Below are positions 61,634 to 64,000 of a stretch of 64,000 nucleotides of DNA, in pieces. Under the pieces are notes generated by a model. That model did no database searches, had not been told where the DNA came from, and saw only the letters and a program-made list of their open reading frames with translations. Origin of the DNA: Pollutimonas sp963712655 (lineage in GTDB: Bacteria; Pseudomonadota; Gammaproteobacteria; Burkholderiales; Burkholderiaceae_B); assembly GCA_963712655.1 (NCBI GenBank), contig CAVQIT010000008.1, forward strand, positions 186,001 to 250,000, given 5' to 3'. The translations under genes and the position numbers were made by a program. Position 1 is the first letter of the stretch, and each line of letters begins with the position of its first letter.

Positions 61634-62605
61634 TCAAACAGGAGAAGGCGGATCGGTCTTGACCAGATTGACGGGCCGGCCGGCGTCGAACGCCAGCAGA
61701 TTGTCAAAGGCCGAGCCCATGTAAAGCTCGTAATTTTCGCGCTCGACATAGCCTATGTGTGGGGTGCACAACACATTGGGCCGGTTGAGCAGAGGATGGC
61801 GGGCGCCCAGCACCGGCTCTTGTTCGTAGACATCGACCGCCGCAAAGCCGGGGCTGCCGGCATCCAGGGCCGCCGCCAGGGCGTTGGCGGCGACAAGCTC
61901 GGCGCGGCTGGTGTTGACAAAGAGCGCGGTCTTTTTCATGAGGGCCAGATCGGCCTGCCCTATCATGCCCATGGTGTCCGCGGTCAGCCGGACATGGACG
62001 CTGAGCACATCGCTGTCGGCAAAAAACCGTTCGCGCGACGGCGCGACGTCAAAGCCGTCGGCCTGAGCCCGGGCGATGGAGCCGCCGCGGCCCCAAATAC
62101 ATACTTTCATGCCAAACGCCTTGCCATATCCGGCAACCAGCTTGCCGATGCGGCCATAGCCCCATATCCCCAGGGTTTGGCCATGCAACTGCTGGCCCAG
62201 ATGGCCTTGCCACTGCCCGCCATTCAGGCGATTGACCTCGCCCACCAGATACCGGCGGCTGGCCAGGATCAAGGCCCAGGTAAGCTCGGCGGTGGCCGTG
62301 GAACTGCCTACGCCTTCGGCGACCGCAATACCTCGCGCCGCGCATGCCGCCAAATCGATGTGGCCGGATACCTTGGACGTCTGGCTGATCAGGCGCAAAT
62401 CTGGAAGTTTCTCCAGAAGCTGCTCCGTAATGCGCGTACGCTCGCGAATCAGCACCAGGGCCTGCGCGCCGGCAAAGCGCCGCGCCAATTCGTCGACATC
62501 GGCAACGCTGTCATTGAAAATGTTTACATCGTGTCCGGCCAGCTTGGCAAAGCAGTCCAGGTGCCGGACGCAATCCTGATAATCATCGGGTATAACAATA
62601 CGCAT
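61634..62605 (-). CDS. D-isomer specific 2-hydroxyacid dehydrogenase
   Basis: A 323-residue NAD-dependent dehydrogenase. The nucleotide-binding motif is LGIWGYGRIGKLVAGYGKAF; active-site residues lie in VNTSRAELVA (Arg), VDVYEQEPVLG (Glu) and VLCTPHIGYVERENYE (His). It acts on a D-2-hydroxyacid or 2-oxoacid. It is 29 bases upstream of the DMT transporter gene on the same strand, so the two may be cotranscribed. Substrate unknown. Confidence 0.9.
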   Translation of the reverse strand: MRIVIPDDYQDCVRHLDCFAKLAGHDVNIFNDSVADVDELARRFAGAQALVLIRERTRITEQLLEKLPDLRLISQTSKVSGHIDLAACAARGIAVAEGVGSSTATAELTWALILASRRYLVGEVNRLNGGQWQGHLGQQLHGQTLGIWGYGRIGKLVAGYGKAFGMKVCIWGRGGSIARAQADGFDVAPSRERFFADSDVLSVHVRLTADTMGMIGQADLALMKKTALFVNTSRAELVAANALAAALDAGSPGFAAVDVYEQEPVLGARHPLLNRPNVLCTPHIGYVERENYELYMGSAFDNLLAFDAGRPVNLVKTDPPSPV

Positions 62606-62639
62606 AACAGTCCTTTGAATGATCCTTTATTATTAGGCC

Positions 62640-62852
62640 ATGACTACCTGGTACATATTGCCCAACGGCAACATCAAGCATACAAACGGGCTGGAGCTGC
62701 AGCCGGAACAAGACTGGTTTCCCACTACAGAAAGCATGGCGCTTTTCACCGAACGCGAACGCGGCCAGGGAAGGTCGGATGTGCAGATTATCAAGCACAT
62801 GATGGACCTGGCCCGCGACGGCGAAAAATGGGTGCAAGACAATCTGAGCTAG
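62640..62852 (+). CDS. Small hypothetical protein (70 aa)
   Basis: A soluble 70-residue protein beginning MTTWYILPNGNIKHTNGLEL with a mixed N-terminal part and an amphipathic C-terminal helix (DVQIIKHMMDLARDGEKWVQ). I do not recognise a family. Codon use and composition are like the neighbouring genes, and it fills the gap between a divergent dehydrogenase and a convergent gamma-carbonic-anhydrase-like gene, so it is probably real. Confidence 0.65.
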   Translation: MTTWYILPNGNIKHTNGLELQPEQDWFPTTESMALFTERERGQGRSDVQIIKHMMDLARDGEKWVQDNLS

Positions 62853-62855
62853 CGG

Positions 62856-63377
62856 CTACAGCGCCACGAGCTCGGTTTTATAGCGCGCGGCGCGTTCCGT
62901 GTAGCCTCTTGCGGTCTTTTGCAGCTTGTCGATGTCGTCATCGCTCAAGGTGCGCACCACCTTGGCCGGAGCGCCCAGAATAAGCGAGCGGTCGGGAAAA
63001 ACCTTGCCTTCGGTGACCACGGCGCCGGCGCCGACCAGACTGTTCTTGCCTATGACCGCCCGGTTCAGCACAATGGCCTGGATGCCGATAAGCGTGCCGT
63101 CGCCGATGGTACAGCCGTGCAGCATGGCCTGATGGCCGACGGTCACGTTTTCGCCCAAGGTTAATGGGCAGCCGGGATCGGTATGCAACACCGCGCCTTC
63201 CTGTATGTTGGACCCCTTGCCCACAACGATGGGCTCGTTATCGCCCCGTATGACCGCGCCGGGCCATATGCTGCTGCCGGCCGCCAGCGTTGCCAGCCCG
63301 ATCACGGTGGCTTCGACGGCGACGTAAGCGGAATCATGAATTTCAGGGGTCAGATCGCCTAATCTATAGCAGGTCAT
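62856..63377 (-). CDS. Gamma-carbonic-anhydrase-like hexapeptide protein
   Basis: A 173-residue left-handed beta-helix protein of the YrdA/PaaY/gamma-carbonic anhydrase group. The repeats run through SSIWPGAVIRGDNEPIVVGK, SNIQEGAVLHTDPG and VTVGHQAMLHGCTIGDGTLI, with the three His positions for zinc, and end ILGAPAKVVRTLSDDD. The ATG at 63377 gives MTCYRLGDLTPEIHDSAYV; the upstream in-frame extension is not homologous-looking. Carbonic anhydrase activity is not certain for this subgroup. Confidence 0.9.
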   Translation of the reverse strand: MTCYRLGDLTPEIHDSAYVAVEATVIGLATLAAGSSIWPGAVIRGDNEPIVVGKGSNIQEGAVLHTDPGCPLTLGENVTVGHQAMLHGCTIGDGTLIGIQAIVLNRAVIGKNSLVGAGAVVTEGKVFPDRSLILGAPAKVVRTLSDDDIDKLQKTARGYTERAARYKTELVAL

Positions 63378-63480
63378 ATTGGTGGGGTTCCGGGTGATTA
63401 ACAGGCCTCGAGGAATCGTAGCACAAGGCATTGGACAATGAATAAAGGTACGATGCACGTTTATGCCTTCATACATTTCC

Positions 63481-64000
63481 ATGTCGAAACCCGCCATTCA
63501 TGTAGTCAGCCTGCAAACGGCGCAGGATAGACGGTCCTTCATGCGCGAGCAGTTGAATCGATTGGGTATCCCGTACGAGTTCTTTGACGCCATACACGGC
63601 GCCCAGAACCCCGACCATCATCTGTTCAAAAAATATAATGACAAGAAGCGCGCCTCGCTGCGCGGGGCGAATGCATCGTTGCGGCCCGCGCAATTGGGAT
63701 GTTTCGCCAGCCACTACCTGCTATGGGAAAAATGCGTCCAGGCAAATGCCCCCATTATTGTTCTGGAAGACGACGCCATACTGCTGGCGCCTTTTATGTC
63801 GTTCTACGAGAATGTAAGCCAGTTCGCCGCCAACCACGGCCTTGTCTGGCTGCAGCCCAGCAGGAAGAGCGCCAATCAGGCGGGTCGCCGCATCGAGAAA
63901 ATCGGTCCGTTCACGATCAAGAAGTTCGCAAAAGGCTTCGCCGGCACGACTGGCTATATGATTACTCCGCAGACCGCAAAAACCTTGCTGGACTACTGTA
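63481..64000 (+). CDS. Glycosyltransferase family 25, N-terminal part (runs off window)
   Basis: The frame opens at ATG 63481 (MSKPAIHVVSLQTAQDRRSF) and is open to the window end, at least 173 residues. It has RLGIPYEFFDAIHG, PAQLGCFASHYLLWEKCVQ, IIVLEDDAILLAPF (the acidic donor-metal motif) and TGYMITPQTAKTLLDYC, as in LPS beta-galactosyltransferases of family 25. It would extend outer-core or O-chain sugars. It is divergent from the gamma-carbonic-anhydrase-like gene. Confidence 0.88.
   Translation, partial: MSKPAIHVVSLQTAQDRRSFMREQLNRLGIPYEFFDAIHGAQNPDHHLFKKYNDKKRASLRGANASLRPAQLGCFASHYLLWEKCVQANAPIIVLEDDAILLAPFMSFYENVSQFAANHGLVWLQPSRKSANQAGRRIEKIGPFTIKKFAKGFAGTTGYMITPQTAKTLLDYC

Overview
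The window looks like chromosomal DNA of a betaproteobacterium of the order Burkholderiales, most likely family Alcaligenaceae (Bordetella/Achromobacter/Pusillimonas relatives). This is inferred from moderately high GC, several Bug-type (tripartite tricarboxylate transporter family) solute receptors, the gene order metK-lpxL-lpxL-dapF-DUF484-xerC, the lipA/lipB/DUF493/D-amino-acid-aminotransferase/dacC block, and an SAH riboswitch ahead of ahcY-metF. I saw no rRNA, tRNA, CRISPR array, phage or complete insertion sequence. All calls come from reading the sequence; no database search was run.

Layout. 1-4.1 kb: 3' end of ung, an rhlE-type helicase, a small membrane protein, a frameshifted midA-like methyltransferase, then an unusual CTAG-rich tandem repeat. 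4.1-8.4 kb: an accessory locus of an IclR regulator, M19 dipeptidase, Bug receptor and DadA-like oxidase around a palindromic operator. 8.5-12.5 kb: cca, a lytic transglycosylase and 5-formyl-THF cyclo-ligase. 12.5-17.1 kb: the methyl cycle (metF, a YvlD-like membrane protein, ahcY, a DUF1289 protein, metK), all on the minus strand, with an SAH riboswitch. ahcY carries four apparent single-base frameshifts. 17.4-21.9 kb: two lipid A acyltransferases, dapF, DUF484, xerC.

22-31.3 kb is an uncharacterised catabolic island: a YdiJ-like FAD/Fe-S dehydrogenase, an amidohydrolase, a class V aminotransferase, a TIM-barrel isomerase/epimerase-like protein, two Bug receptors and a GntR/FCD regulator. 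AT-rich operator-like motifs of the ATTTTGAAT type occur at all of its promoters. 31.4-36.7 kb is zinc homeostasis: znuA-znuB-znuC, a Zur box, zur, a His-rich COG0523 GTPase, and a DksA lacking most zinc-finger cysteines. 36.9-40.4 kb: hslVU, a CusF-like protein, a GNAT enzyme and a cobalamin adenosyltransferase. 40.4-47.3 kb is a second accessory cluster: an N-formylglutamate amidohydrolase-like protein, an amino-acid ABC receptor, a fused permease-ATPase, an amidase, an orphan ectoine-synthase-like cupin, a DUF1989 protein and a GntR regulator.

47.4-54.1 kb holds lipA, then a 1.7-kb gene-poor block with two inverted 199-bp elements with 33-bp terminal inverted repeats, bordered by degenerate ~22-bp repeats, then a crotonase, lipB, DUF493, a D-amino-acid aminotransferase and dacC. 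54.3-64 kb: an alpha/beta hydrolase, birA, coaX, galU, waaA, waaC, a DMT transporter, a 2-hydroxyacid dehydrogenase, a gamma-carbonic-anhydrase-like protein and the start of a family 25 glycosyltransferase. An octanucleotide repeat tract lies between galU and waaA.

The most unusual material is the paired 199-bp elements, the CTAG array, the GntR island with its shared operators, the ABC-fusion/EctC/DUF1989 cluster, and the frameshift cluster in an otherwise well conserved ahcY.
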